The notes: generated from the letters alone by a model not told the origin. A stretch of 64,000 nt of DNA from Mycolicibacterium sp. HK-90 (GCF_030486405.1 NZ_CP129613.1:2604001-2668000); one strand, 5' to 3'; counted from the stretch's first letter, positions 35,852 to 45,001 are shown. Made by a program: numbers and translations.

Positions 35852-36912
35852 TGCGCGCGGCGAAGTACTTCGAGGGCCGGTTCACCGTCACCGACGTCGA
35901 CGAGCCACCGGCCACCGGCCCGGGTCAGCTGCGCATCAAGGTCGCGGCCTGTGGCATCTGCGGCAGCGACCTGAGCATGTCCAAGGATCCATGCCGTTTC
36001 GTCGAGGTGGCGGCAGGCGCCGGCTACCCGTTCGCGGTGTTCGATCACAGCAAGCCGGTGGTGCTCGGGCATGAGTACGCCGGGACAGTCGTCGAATGCG
36101 GTTCGGATGTCACCGATTTCGAGGTGGGCGACCGGGTCGCCGGTATCGGGGTTGCCACCGAGGCCAACGGCATGCCGACGATCATCGGCTACTCCAACGA
36201 CTACCACGGAGCCTTCGGGGAGACGATCGTCGTCGACGCGTTCTGGGTGCGCAAGGTGCCCGACGGGTTGTCGCTCGAGCACGCGACGCTCGCCGAACCG
36301 CTGCATGTCGGCGAGATGCACGTCCAGCAGTCGGGTCTGACCGAGGTCGACGCCGCCCTCGTGATCGGTTGTGGCTCGATCGGTCTCGGCACGATCCTGG
36401 CCGCCAAGGCGCACGGTGCGCACACGGTGATCGCGTCCGAGCCGTCGCCGAAGCGCCGCGAACTGGCCGTCAAGATGGGCGCCGACATCGTGGTGGACCC
36501 CGATGAGCAGGATCCCATCGAACTGTGGAATTCGATGGTGGCGAATGGAGGCGGCGGCTCGGCCGATGTGGAGGGAATCCTCATCGCCTATGAGTGCAGC
36601 GGGCGGGTCGGCACCCTGAACCGGTTGACCCACACCCTGCCCTTCGGCTCCCGGATCCAGGTCGTGGCCTCACCTTTCGGTGAAGAGACGATCATTCCGG
36701 TGGTCGCACAGTTCCGGCAGATCGCGATCAACTTCGGTCACGGCCCCTACCATGAGGCCTACGACACGGTGCTGAAACGGTTGGCCGACGGCGAGATCGA
36801 CGCCGAGGCGATAATCACCGGGCGGGTCGGCCTGGACGGTCTGGGCGATGCCTTTACCGCGCTGCGCGATCCGGAGGCGCACGTCAAGATCCTGGTGCTG
36901 CCCGGCCGGTGA
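35851..36912 (+). CDS. Zinc-dependent medium-chain alcohol dehydrogenase
   Basis: 353-residue MDR dehydrogenase. The GroES-like N-terminal domain has CGICGSD (Cys34, Cys37) and LGHEYAG (His74, Glu75), the catalytic zinc site. The Rossmann domain has LVIGCGSIGLGTILAAKAHGA. A structural-zinc four-Cys loop is not evident; the corresponding region (SMSKDPCRFVEVAAG) has one Cys. It shares one base with the LimB-like gene upstream, so it probably oxidises the alcohol or diol made in that pathway. Confidence 0.91.
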   Translation: MRAAKYFEGRFTVTDVDEPPATGPGQLRIKVAACGICGSDLSMSKDPCRFVEVAAGAGYPFAVFDHSKPVVLGHEYAGTVVECGSDVTDFEVGDRVAGIGVATEANGMPTIIGYSNDYHGAFGETIVVDAFWVRKVPDGLSLEHATLAEPLHVGEMHVQQSGLTEVDAALVIGCGSIGLGTILAAKAHGAHTVIASEPSPKRRELAVKMGADIVVDPDEQDPIELWNSMVANGGGGSADVEGILIAYECSGRVGTLNRLTHTLPFGSRIQVVASPFGEETIIPVVAQFRQIAINFGHGPYHEAYDTVLKRLADGEIDAEAIITGRVGLDGLGDAFTALRDPEAHVKILVLPGR

Positions 36913-36914
36913 GA

Positions 36915-36974
36915 TGGTGGGCTAGGGCTGGTTGCGCTCGGCGAGCAGTGTCGAGCGCAACCGCCGGCCCACCA
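36915..36974. terminator. Nested inverted repeat, bidirectional terminator
   Basis: Outer arms TGGTGGGC and GCCCACCA enclose inner arms GGTTGCGCTCG and CGAGCGCAACC around an 11-base loop, giving a long cruciform-capable hairpin. It starts just after the alcohol dehydrogenase stop and lies between convergent genes. No gene is seen in the 152-base gap (36913-37064). Confidence 0.75.
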
Positions 36975-37064
36975 GCCCGCGGGACGGCCGCGACCGCTGT
37001 TGGACCAGGGAACGCGCCCTCCCGCCTGGCCTGGTGCAGCGCGCGCGACTGGTCGATCCGGAAC

Positions 37065-37838
37065 TCAGGCGGTGGGCACCGGGGTGACCGGGATCCGGCC
37101 GGCGCTGGCACCACCGTCGACGGTCAGATCGGCGCCGGTGATGTACGACGAGGCATCCGAGGCCAGGAATGCCACCACTTCGGCAACTTCGTCCGGAGTG
37201 CCGACCCGGGTCAGTGGTGCGCCCGGATGGCCGCCGAGTCCCCGATGGACGTCGAGGTGGGCGATCATCGGCGTGTCGATCATGCCGGGATACACGGTGT
37301 TGACACGAATGCCCAAGGGGCCCAGCTCGATTGCCGCGACCTTGGACATACCGCGCAGACCCCATTTGGACGCGCCGTAGGCCGTGTAGCCGGCGAGTCC
37401 CTGCACACCCGCCTGCGACGAGATGTTGACGATCGATCCGCCGCCGGCCGCCTTCATGGGTTCGGTGACCGCCTGCATGCCGAGGAACGCGCCGATGAGG
37501 TTGACCCGCAGCATCTGCTCGAATCCGGGAGCGTCCTGCTCGGCCAGCGGAACCACCTTGCAGATGGCGGCGTTGTTCACCAGTGCGTCCAGGCGGCCGA
37601 ACTCGGCGACCGCGGTGTCGACGACTGTGCGCCAATCACTTTCGTTGCCGACGTCGTGACGGACGAAGCGGGCGGCGGCGCCGATGGATTCGGCGACCTG
37701 CCGGCCCTCCTCGACGAGGACGTCGGTCAGCACCACCTTGGCGCCCAGCGTGGCGAACAACCGCGCTTCGGCTTCACCCTGTCCGCGGGCGGCACCGGTG
37801 ACGATCGCGACCTTGCCGGAGAGGTCGACCCCGGCCAT
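37065..37838 (-). CDS. Short-chain dehydrogenase/reductase, hydroxysteroid dehydrogenase-like
   Basis: 257-residue classical SDR. NAD(P)-binding TGAARGQG (14-21), NNAA near 88-91, the catalytic Ser in NISSQAG (about 140) and Tyr154-x3-Lys158 (YGASK) are all present. It resembles 3-alpha/20-beta-hydroxysteroid dehydrogenases (MIDTPMI, ITGADLTVDGG). It is the last gene of the minus-strand fadD-lip-SDR-SDR operon and overlaps the preceding SDR by one base. It is also very similar to the SDR at 47994-48770. Confidence 0.92.
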   Translation of the reverse strand: MAGVDLSGKVAIVTGAARGQGEAEARLFATLGAKVVLTDVLVEEGRQVAESIGAAARFVRHDVGNESDWRTVVDTAVAEFGRLDALVNNAAICKVVPLAEQDAPGFEQMLRVNLIGAFLGMQAVTEPMKAAGGGSIVNISSQAGVQGLAGYTAYGASKWGLRGMSKVAAIELGPLGIRVNTVYPGMIDTPMIAHLDVHRGLGGHPGAPLTRVGTPDEVAEVVAFLASDASSYITGADLTVDGGASAGRIPVTPVPTA

Positions 37839-38635
37839 CAGTCGTTGTCCTGGTCGATGCCGGTCAGCATGAGTTCGGAGACACGGCGCGGGAATTCGGT
37901 GAGCTTGGCCATCGGAACGATGTTGCGCGGCAGGATGACATGCCGGCGGTTGTGCTGGATGGCCTCGGCGATGGCCTCGGAAACCGCCACCGGGTCCAGG
38001 GATTCGCGCGGGATCATCCGCCAGCGGATCGACCGTTCGATGGTGCGCCGGGCCGGGCCGAACGCGCGGATGTGGTCGATCATGTCGGTCTTGACCTCAC
38101 CGATCTGCACCAGCGTGGTGCCGACCGGCTTGCCCCGCAACTCACCCCGGATACCCGCGGTGAAATGACTCAGGCCGGCCTTCGACGTGCCGTACAGCGT
38201 CAGTCCGGGGCCCTGCGAGATGGCGCCCATCGACGACACGTTGACGATGTGGCCACGCCCGCGCTGCACCATGCGCGGCATCGCCTGACGGCAGATCTCC
38301 ATCGGCGCTGCGAGGTTGACCTGCAGCAGGTCACGGATCTGCTCGGGGCTGACCTGGTGGAACCGGCCGACATGGTCGATGCCCGCGTTGTTGATCACGA
38401 TGTCCACCGGCCCGTCGGCCTCGACGCGGTCGATGAGGCCCTCCACCGCCGCCGGGTCACCCAGGTCGGTCGGGTAGGCCTTGCCGTCCAGTTCCTTGGC
38501 CAGCAGCTCGAGCGCATCGGCGTTACGGGCCACCAGAGCGACGTCGACGCCGCGGGCGGCCAGCACCTCGGCGATGCTCTTGCCGAGGCCGCGGCTGGCG
38601 CCGGTGACCAGGGCGCGGGTGTTTCTCAGCTCCAT
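37838..38635 (-). CDS. Short-chain dehydrogenase/reductase
   Basis: 265-residue classical SDR with TGASRGLG (11-18), NNAG (82-85), VNVSSMGA (catalytic Ser) and Tyr148-x3-Lys152 (YGTSK). The C-terminal region (RSIRWRMIPRESLDPVAVSEAIAEAIQHNRRHVILPRN) is longer and more basic than in its neighbour and resembles SDRs that reduce long or membrane-near substrates. ATG 38635 has an AAAGG site; an upstream frame to 38713 is unlikely. It is third in the operon, 38 bases after the esterase. Confidence 0.92.
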   Translation of the reverse strand: MELRNTRALVTGASRGLGKSIAEVLAARGVDVALVARNADALELLAKELDGKAYPTDLGDPAAVEGLIDRVEADGPVDIVINNAGIDHVGRFHQVSPEQIRDLLQVNLAAPMEICRQAMPRMVQRGRGHIVNVSSMGAISQGPGLTLYGTSKAGLSHFTAGIRGELRGKPVGTTLVQIGEVKTDMIDHIRAFGPARRTIERSIRWRMIPRESLDPVAVSEAIAEAIQHNRRHVILPRNIVPMAKLTEFPRRVSELMLTGIDQDND

Positions 38636-38673
38636 GGGATGCCTTTCAGAAGTTCGGAAAGTGTTGTGGTCGG

Positions 38674-39648
38674 TCAGTTCTCGTGGTTCACGGCGTCGCG
38701 GATGACGGCGCACACGTCTTCGGTGGCCTCCGCCGCGGCTGGGAGATGGTCGGCGAGGTTGAAGAATCCATGGAACCCACGCTCATAGCGGCGGACGCTG
38801 ACCTTGGCGCCGGCCTCGGCGAGCCTGCGGGCGTATTCCTCGCCCTCCTCGCACAGCGGATCCAGGGCGCCGGTCAGCACGTGTGCGTCCGGGAGTCCGG
38901 TCATGTCACCGAGAATCGGGGATGCCGAGACTGCGGCACGGTCGCCGTCACGGCCGAGGTACTGCGCGGTGAACCACTGCATGTGCTCGGCGGTCAGCAC
39001 CCCGCTCTTGGTGTGCGGGCTGGACAGCGACGATTTGCGGCGCTGGTCGACAACCGGATAGATCAGGACCTGGAACGCGATGGCCGGGCCGCCACGGTCG
39101 CGGGCGGTCATGGCGACCACGGCGGCGAGGTTGCCGCCCGCGCTGTCGCCCGCGACCACCAGCCGGGTCGGATCGCCACCGAGTTCTGCGGCGTTGGCGG
39201 CCACCCATTCCGTTGCCGCCCAGGCATCTTCGACCGCGGCCGGATACGGATGCTCCGGTGCCAGCCGATAGTCGACCGAGACCACGATCGCGCCGATACC
39301 GTTGGTGAGCCTGCGGCAGCATGAGTCGTGCGAGTCGAGATCGCACAGGACGAATCCGCCGCCGTGGAAGTACACGAGGACAGGTAGGCCGGCGGCGGTG
39401 TCGATGCGGGAGTCCTCCGCCTCGAGCGGCTGATAGATCCGCACCGGAATATCGCCGGCGGGCCCTGGGACGGAGCGGTTTTCGACGCCCGCGACCGGAA
39501 CCGGTTTGGCCGGGCGGCGGCTGGCCTTCAACCGTGCGCGCACCTCTGCCGCGGCGGCGATGGGGTCGAGGACACCGTCGGCGATCGGGGCGAACGCGTC
39601 GCCCATACGGTTGGCGACCTCGCGCTTCATCGTGTCGGAATCGCTCAC
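38674..39648 (-). CDS. HSL-family alpha/beta hydrolase (esterase)
   Basis: 324-residue cytosolic esterase of the hormone-sensitive-lipase family (the mycobacterial Lip group). The oxyanion motif HGGG (95-98), the nucleophile GDSAGG (Ser169), the acid in GALDPLCEEG and the His in RGFHGF are in order. It follows the acyl-CoA synthetase with a 4-base overlap (ATGA). A role in hydrolysing an ester or lactone before CoA activation is inferred from this coupling. It is a paralogue of the esterase at 50763-51740. Confidence 0.93.
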   Translation of the reverse strand: MSDSDTMKREVANRMGDAFAPIADGVLDPIAAAAEVRARLKASRRPAKPVPVAGVENRSVPGPAGDIPVRIYQPLEAEDSRIDTAAGLPVLVYFHGGGFVLCDLDSHDSCCRRLTNGIGAIVVSVDYRLAPEHPYPAAVEDAWAATEWVAANAAELGGDPTRLVVAGDSAGGNLAAVVAMTARDRGGPAIAFQVLIYPVVDQRRKSSLSSPHTKSGVLTAEHMQWFTAQYLGRDGDRAAVSASPILGDMTGLPDAHVLTGALDPLCEEGEEYARRLAEAGAKVSVRRYERGFHGFFNLADHLPAAAEATEDVCAVIRDAVNHEN

Positions 39649-41291
39649 TTGGTGCCCCCGGTCAGCTCGCCGCGCAGCACCTTGCCGGTGGCGTTGCGGG
39701 GGAGCCTGCTGAGGAACTCGACGTCCCGCGGGACCTTGTAGCGGGCCAGATTCGCCCGCACGTAGTCCTTGATGTCGTCGGGGGTGACGGTGGCACCGTC
39801 GATCGGTACCACGTAGGCGTTGAGCCGTTGACCGAAATCCTCGTCGCTGACTCCGATCACAGCGGCCTCGTCGACATCGACGTGGCCATTGATGAGGTTC
39901 TCGACCTCGAGGGGGTAGACGTTCTCGCCGCCGCAGATCACCATGTCGTCGTCGCGGCCGTCCACATAGAGGCGCCCGGTCTCGTCGAAGTGGCCGACGT
40001 CGCCGCTGCTCTGCAGTCCGTCGATGGACTCCTTGGTGCGACCGTCGGTGTACCCGGCGAAGCTCACGTCGCTGCCGGCGAAGATCCGGCCGATCACACC
40101 GGGTTCGGTGATCTCGTTGCCCGCCGAGTCGTACAGTCGTACTGCGCAGCCGACCGGCGCGCGGCCGGCGGTACGGGGATCATGTTGCAGGTCTTCGGGC
40201 ATCGCGACGGTCATCACCGCGAGCTCGGTCGATCCGTAGAGGTTGTAGAGCACCGGGCCGAACTCGGCGAGTGTGCGCTCGACCAGGTCGGGTGACATCA
40301 CCGCGCCCGAGACGAAGATGATCTTGAGTGACGATGTGTCGTAGGAGTCGCGAACATCCTTGGGCAGGGCCAGGATTCGTTGCAGTATCGTGGGCACCAC
40401 GACCAGTACGTCGCAGCGGTGGTTCTGCACCGCGCGCAGCGTCGACTCGGGGTCGAACTTGCGGCGCAGCACCAGGCGGTTGCCGAGGGCCAGTGACAGT
40501 ACGGCTTGGCCCAGACCGGTGCCGTGGAACATCGGCGCGGCGAGCATGCAGGTCTGACCGCGGCGGCGCGGCACCCGGTCCAGCAGCTGCGCCGAGAACA
40601 GGGGAGAGGTCTTGCCGCGCGGCGCGCCCTTGGGCGTGCCGGTGGTTCCGCTGGTCAGCAGGGTCATGCCGCCGGGCTTGGCGGGGGCGGCCACCGGCGC
40701 CGGCGAGGTCGCGGCGATCAGGCCTTCCAGCGAACCCTCGACATCGGAGGTCGAGCGTGCGTCGGTCCAGGCCAGGAACCGGCGTACCCCGGGGTCGATG
40801 GCACTCACCAGATCGGTGAACTCCTCGTCGTACACCAGGACATTGACCTTCTCGCGGACCGCGACATCGGCGAGCTGCGGCTTGGCGAAACCGGTGTTCA
40901 TCAACAGCAGCTGCGCCCCGGCCTTGCCGGTCGCGGCCAGGATGGTGACGAGTCCGCGGTGGTCCCGGCACAGCGCCGCGATCACCGAGCCCGGCCCGAT
41001 GCCCCGGGAGTTCCAGGCCCGGGTCAGGGCGTTCACCCGATCGTTGAGCTGGGCGAACGTGACATCGCCCCATTCGTCGGTGATGGCGATGGCGTTGGGG
41101 TCGCGGGTGGCGGCGCTCTCGATGACGGCGGCGAATCCGCCGAACTGACGGACCAGCTTCGCCTGCCGGATTCCGTCGGCGGCTCCTCCGGACAATCCCG
41201 ATTCGCGGAGCACAGCAATGCTTCGGGCGATCACCCGAAACCGGTGGACTCTGGCGGCTAGTCGGGCGCGTCGCGGATTGCCTTGCTTCAT
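39645..41291 (-). CDS. Acyl-CoA synthetase (FadD family)
   Basis: 548-residue AMP-forming ligase that activates a carboxylic acid as acyl-CoA. The P-loop TLLTSGTTGTPKGAPRG, the NLYGSTELAVMTVA motif, the SSGDVGHFDETGRLYVDGRDDDMVICGGENVYPLEVEN hinge and the C-terminal catalytic lysine in RNATGKVLRGEL are all there. It is first in the minus-strand operon with the esterase and two SDRs. The promoter carries the 15-bp operator 44 bases before its start codon. Substrate specificity (fatty, cyclic or side-chain acid) is not determinable. Confidence 0.93.
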   Translation of the reverse strand: MKQGNPRRARLAARVHRFRVIARSIAVLRESGLSGGAADGIRQAKLVRQFGGFAAVIESAATRDPNAIAITDEWGDVTFAQLNDRVNALTRAWNSRGIGPGSVIAALCRDHRGLVTILAATGKAGAQLLLMNTGFAKPQLADVAVREKVNVLVYDEEFTDLVSAIDPGVRRFLAWTDARSTSDVEGSLEGLIAATSPAPVAAPAKPGGMTLLTSGTTGTPKGAPRGKTSPLFSAQLLDRVPRRRGQTCMLAAPMFHGTGLGQAVLSLALGNRLVLRRKFDPESTLRAVQNHRCDVLVVVPTILQRILALPKDVRDSYDTSSLKIIFVSGAVMSPDLVERTLAEFGPVLYNLYGSTELAVMTVAMPEDLQHDPRTAGRAPVGCAVRLYDSAGNEITEPGVIGRIFAGSDVSFAGYTDGRTKESIDGLQSSGDVGHFDETGRLYVDGRDDDMVICGGENVYPLEVENLINGHVDVDEAAVIGVSDEDFGQRLNAYVVPIDGATVTPDDIKDYVRANLARYKVPRDVEFLSRLPRNATGKVLRGELTGGTK

Positions 41292-41334
41292 GGCGCAAAC
41301 CGTACGGCGGGCGCCCGAAGGGGTCAGGCCTCAA

Positions 41335-41351
41335 GTCTCGCTGGGCGAGAC
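41335..41351. promoter_or_regulatory. Shared operator motif, site A (perfect palindrome)
   Basis: GTCTCGC-TGG-GCGAGAC is a perfect 7-3-7 palindrome; the core TCTCGCTGGGCGAGA matches TCYCRCTGRGYGAGA. It lies 44 bases upstream of the fadD start and 87 bases before the WS/DGAT start. The spacing and 15-bp length fit an IclR-family site. Confidence 0.7.
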
Positions 41352-41360
41352 AGCTTGTCT

Positions 41361-41373
41361 CGTGTGACACACG
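41361..41373. promoter_or_regulatory. Second palindrome in the fadD / WS-DGAT promoter region
   Basis: CGTGTG-A-CACACG is a perfect 13-bp palindrome centred 24 bases from the centre of site A, in the same divergent promoter. It has a different sequence from site A and may bind another regulator. Confidence 0.5.
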
Positions 41374-41437
41374 TATGGACAAGAGTGATGGCAGCCACAA
41401 CATGTGCCGTATCGGCGGCCGGACAAGCGAGGTGAGA

Positions 41438-42883
41438 ATGCGGCGTTTGAAAGGTGAGGACAACAGCTTCCTCGCATGGGAGAGCCCCGTGCAACCCCAA
41501 CACACGATCAAGGCCGTGGTGCTGGATCCCAGCAAGGTTTCCGAGCCCCTCACCTTCGACCGGCTCAAGACGGCCGTCCAGGGCTGGGTCGATCAGGTCG
41601 AGCCACTGCAGTGGCAACTGCTCTCGCCGCGCGTGGGATTCGGCCGGCCGTGGTGGATCTCGCGCCCGCAGATCGACATCGACCACCACATCCAGCGGAC
41701 CACGGCTCCTGCACCGGGCGGCGACGAGGAACTGGCCGCGACCATCGGCGAGATCTTCGAGGCGGGCCTGGACCGCGACCGGCCGGCCTGGCAGCTCTGG
41801 TACGTCGAGGGTCTCGCCGGCGGCCGCGTCGCGCTGGTGCTGAAGATCCACCACGCCGTCGCCGACGGCACCGCCTCGCTGCGGCTGCTGGAAATGCTCT
41901 ACAGCGCGGATCCGGAGACACCGCTGCCGCGGCCGCGGCCGACATCGCTGCTGAACGAGCGGCGACCGGCACCGTGGGTCTGGTGGCCGTTGGTGCTGCG
42001 CCACCAGATCGCCGCACTGGCCCGATTCCCCAGCATCATCGCCCGCACGGTGGCGGTCACCGGCGTGATCCGGCGCCGGCAGAAGGCCGGAAAGCCCGGA
42101 TACGCCGAGGCTTTCGCCGCACCCGCCATGCCGTTCAACGAACCGTTCTCGGCCAGCCGCCGGTTCGCCTACCGGCGTTGCGACGTGACCGAGATCAAAA
42201 GGGTGTCCAAAGCTTTCGGCGTCACGATCAACGACGTCTTCCTGAGCATCTGCGGTGGCGCGCTGCGCGAATACCTGGCCGAGAACGGACAGCTCAGCGA
42301 CGAGAGCATGACCGCGGTGGTGCCCGTCTCGATGCGCCCGGCCGAAACCGAGGCCGAGTGGGGCAACAAGGTGGCCCGGTGGAACGTCGACCTCGCGACG
42401 CACATCGCCGACCCGGTGGAGCGCCTGACGGCGATCGCCGCGGCGACCCGTACCGCGCGTGAGGTTCAGGCCGAGCGTGATGCCTGGTTGCAGCACGACT
42501 GGATGGAGTACTGGCCGCTGTTCTGGCTGTACTCGCGAGTGCTGCCGATTCTCGGCGCCAAGTTCAAGCGCCGACCGATGTTCAGCCTCATCGCGTCGAA
42601 CATGCGTGGCCCGCAGCGCACCCTGTATTGGGGCGGTGCGCCGATCGAGCAGTTGATCTCGTCGGGCCCGATCGTGTTCCCGATGGGATTGAACTTCACC
42701 GGGTGGAGCTACCGCGACGAGATGGCGATCTGCGTGCTGACCTGCGGCAACCAGGTGTCGGATCCGTACGGTATCGCTGATCGGGTGCCGCAGGCCCTGG
42801 CCGAACTGTCCGCGCGGGCCGATTCAGCGGCGGGCACCGGAATCGTCGGCGATCCCCCGGATCGTCAGGCGGTATCCGGCTAG
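41438..42883 (+). CDS. WS/DGAT family O-acyltransferase
   Basis: 481-residue wax ester synthase / diacylglycerol acyltransferase-type protein. The active-site motif HHAVADG (139-145) is the canonical HHxxxDG. The second conserved block, GWSYRDEMAICVLTCGNQVSDP, lies in the C-terminal half, and ISICGGALREYL corresponds to the conserved helix. Such enzymes use acyl-CoA to make storage lipids. ATG 41438 gives the family start MRRLKGEDNSFLAWE. It diverges from the fadD operon. Its last 60 bases overlap the gene on the opposite strand. Confidence 0.92.
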   Translation: MRRLKGEDNSFLAWESPVQPQHTIKAVVLDPSKVSEPLTFDRLKTAVQGWVDQVEPLQWQLLSPRVGFGRPWWISRPQIDIDHHIQRTTAPAPGGDEELAATIGEIFEAGLDRDRPAWQLWYVEGLAGGRVALVLKIHHAVADGTASLRLLEMLYSADPETPLPRPRPTSLLNERRPAPWVWWPLVLRHQIAALARFPSIIARTVAVTGVIRRRQKAGKPGYAEAFAAPAMPFNEPFSASRRFAYRRCDVTEIKRVSKAFGVTINDVFLSICGGALREYLAENGQLSDESMTAVVPVSMRPAETEAEWGNKVARWNVDLATHIADPVERLTAIAAATRTAREVQAERDAWLQHDWMEYWPLFWLYSRVLPILGAKFKRRPMFSLIASNMRGPQRTLYWGGAPIEQLISSGPIVFPMGLNFTGWSYRDEMAICVLTCGNQVSDPYGIADRVPQALAELSARADSAAGTGIVGDPPDRQAVSG

Positions 42884-43825
42884 GACGTCGAGCCAGAGGC
42901 GGGCCACCGGGTCGGTCGTGTCGAGCGCGTGGCGGCTACCGCTGCCGAGCAGTTGATCGGCAGCGTTGCGGGCGCGGGCGACGGCCTGCCGTTGCGCCGT
43001 GGCGGCATCGGGAGCGGTGGCACCCAGCGACCCGGTGAGTTGCAGCCGGGCGGCATCGATGTCCGATGCCGCCCGGGCCACCAGCACGGCGGACGAGGTC
43101 AGCTCGGCGGCGTCCTCGCTGCCGTACGAGGTGGCCAACCGCCGCCGCACCTGACCGACATGGGCCCGCCACACACCGGATGCCGCACCGATCACCGCCG
43201 CCGCTTGCCCGGCCCCGGTGACGATCCGGGCATCGGGATCGTCGAATTGTTCTGTGCCACTAACGATGTCGGCTTCGCGCCGGAACACTGCGGACTCGTC
43301 GACGGCGGCATCGGTGACCGCCACGTCGCCGATTCCGGCGTCTGCCAGGCCGTGCCGGTCGACGTGTTGCTCCACCTGCACCGTGTCGCGCGGAACCAGG
43401 ACGCACACCGTGGCGCCCTCGTCGAGGGCGCTCAGCTGAAACCAGTCCGCGGTCGCGGCGCCGGTGACCGAGTCCCACCGGCCGGTCAGTTCCAGGTGCC
43501 CGTGTTGGCGGGTCAGACGTCCGGACACGTCCCCGCAGGCGGTGACCAGGGCCGTGGCGTCGGTGCCCCACACCTGTTCGGCGGCAGCCTCGCCCAGGCT
43601 CGCGACCTGGTAGGCCGCGGCGTTGACCGCGGCCGCCAGCCATCCGGCCGACCCGTCCCGTTCGGCGAGGTCGGCCACCTCCGAGACGAATTCGGCCACG
43701 GCCGCCGCGCGGCCGCCGTAACGAACCGGCTGCAGCAGGCGGACGGCCTCCGAATCACGCACGAGCACAATCGATTCAGCGGCCGGGCCGTCGGGTTCGA
43801 CGCCGGGTGCCTCGGACTCGGCCAT
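42824..43825 (-). CDS. Degenerate acyl-CoA dehydrogenase / HsaA-like protein
   Basis: 333-residue protein with the acyl-CoA dehydrogenase/HsaA fold pattern (FVSEVADLAERDGSAGWLAAAVNAAAYQVASLGEAAAEQVWG corresponds to the HsaA helix with STGW). It is shorter than its two neighbours, and the middle motif that normally reads SSGCDHASW or similar is only DSVTGAATADW. Activity is therefore doubtful; a non-catalytic partner is possible. The start 43825 has a strong AGGAGG site, and a longer frame to 43936 is rejected. Its 3' end overlaps the WS/DGAT gene on the other strand by 60 bases. Confidence 0.78.
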   Translation of the reverse strand: MAESEAPGVEPDGPAAESIVLVRDSEAVRLLQPVRYGGRAAAVAEFVSEVADLAERDGSAGWLAAAVNAAAYQVASLGEAAAEQVWGTDATALVTACGDVSGRLTRQHGHLELTGRWDSVTGAATADWFQLSALDEGATVCVLVPRDTVQVEQHVDRHGLADAGIGDVAVTDAAVDESAVFRREADIVSGTEQFDDPDARIVTGAGQAAAVIGAASGVWRAHVGQVRRRLATSYGSEDAAELTSSAVLVARAASDIDAARLQLTGSLGATAPDAATAQRQAVARARNAADQLLGSGSRHALDTTDPVARLWLDVLAGYRLTIRGIADDSGARR

Positions 43826-43899
43826 ATGACCTCCTGGGAGGAGCGACGGATGGTATTCACGATGGTGACATACCCGACGGGCAGGATAGGGCGGCACTG

Positions 43900-44997
43900 A
43901 TGACGCAGAGTGTGCGCGCCGCGGTGCGCCAGGCACTGCCGGCGATCGCCGAGGCCGCGGCCGATGTCGACCGTAGCGGCGCCGTCGACCCCGCGGTGAT
44001 CGCCGGGCTGCACGACGCGGGTTTCTTTGCGATGCTGCGGCCCAAGGCGTTCGGTGGTCTCGAGGCCGATCCCGCGGAGTACCTGGCGGTCACCCGCGAG
44101 TTGTCCGGCGCGTGCACCTCGACGGGCTGGCTGGCCGGCTGGCTGGGGGTCAACACCTGGCATCTGTCGCTGTTCGACGTGCAGGCGCAGCGCGACGTGT
44201 GGGGTCCGGATCCGCGGACTCTGCTCTGCGAGTCCTATGCCCCGACCGGCCGGCTCGAGCGGGTCGGTGATGCGTTCCGGTTGTCCGGCCGGTGGAGCCG
44301 GTGCACGGGGATCCACCATGCGTCGTGGTTGATGGCCGCGGCGGTCCTGGTCGGCGACGACGGTGCGGCCCAGGACTTCCTGGTGGCGCTGGTGCCGAGC
44401 GACGACTATGTCGTGGAATCAAGCTGGAACAGCGTGGGATTGCGCGGTATCGGCGCCCACGACGTCGTCGTCTCGGGCGCGGTGGTACCGCGGTACCGCA
44501 CATTCGGCTGGGTCAGCGGTGATCAACTGGGAACGCTGCCCCCGCTGTACCGGTTGCCGCAACCGACGATGTACACCCACACCGGCACGGTGCCGTTGCT
44601 CGGCGCGGCGCAGAACATCCGTTCGGCGCTGCGGCCCCAGGCCCGCTCCGCGGTCGACCCCGTTGCCATCGCCCTCGGCGATCTCGAGCTGTCGGTCCGG
44701 CAGATCGAACGCAACCTCGACGAGCTCATGCAGTGTGTGCGTGCCGGCGTGACCCCGGGCAATGATCGCGTGCTCCGATCGCGCCGGGACCAGGTGCTGG
44801 CCGCGGAACGGGCGGTCGCGGCGATCCGGACGTTCATGTCGCACTCAGATGGGCGGGACGCCGAGGACGCCCTGGTGGAGCGGGTCTGGCGGGATGTCCA
44901 GACCGCGCAGACCCACGTCGCCAGCAATGTGGAGCAGGTGCTGGCGCTCGTCGGGCGCTATTCGTTCGGCATGGAGGTCGACGACATCCTCTGGTAG
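43900..44997 (+). CDS. HsaA-like flavin-dependent monooxygenase (acyl-CoA dehydrogenase fold)
   Basis: 365-residue enzyme resembling HsaA, the reduced-flavin hydroxylase of steroid catabolism. Shared features are the ALHDAGFFAMLRPKAFGGLE N-terminal helices, ACTSTGWLAGWLGVNTWHLSLFD, the WSRCTGIHHASW motif, VGLRGIGAHDVVVSGAVVPRYRTF, and a C-terminal RARRDQ-like segment (RSRRDQVLAAERAVAAI). The ATG at 43900 is chosen; an in-frame upstream start at 43807 would overlap the divergent gene. It converges with the IclR gene. The reductase partner is probably the HsaB-like gene at 54241. Confidence 0.86.
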   Translation: MTQSVRAAVRQALPAIAEAAADVDRSGAVDPAVIAGLHDAGFFAMLRPKAFGGLEADPAEYLAVTRELSGACTSTGWLAGWLGVNTWHLSLFDVQAQRDVWGPDPRTLLCESYAPTGRLERVGDAFRLSGRWSRCTGIHHASWLMAAAVLVGDDGAAQDFLVALVPSDDYVVESSWNSVGLRGIGAHDVVVSGAVVPRYRTFGWVSGDQLGTLPPLYRLPQPTMYTHTGTVPLLGAAQNIRSALRPQARSAVDPVAIALGDLELSVRQIERNLDELMQCVRAGVTPGNDRVLRSRRDQVLAAERAVAAIRTFMSHSDGRDAEDALVERVWRDVQTAQTHVASNVEQVLALVGRYSFGMEVDDILW

Positions 44998-45001
44998 CCG
45001 G

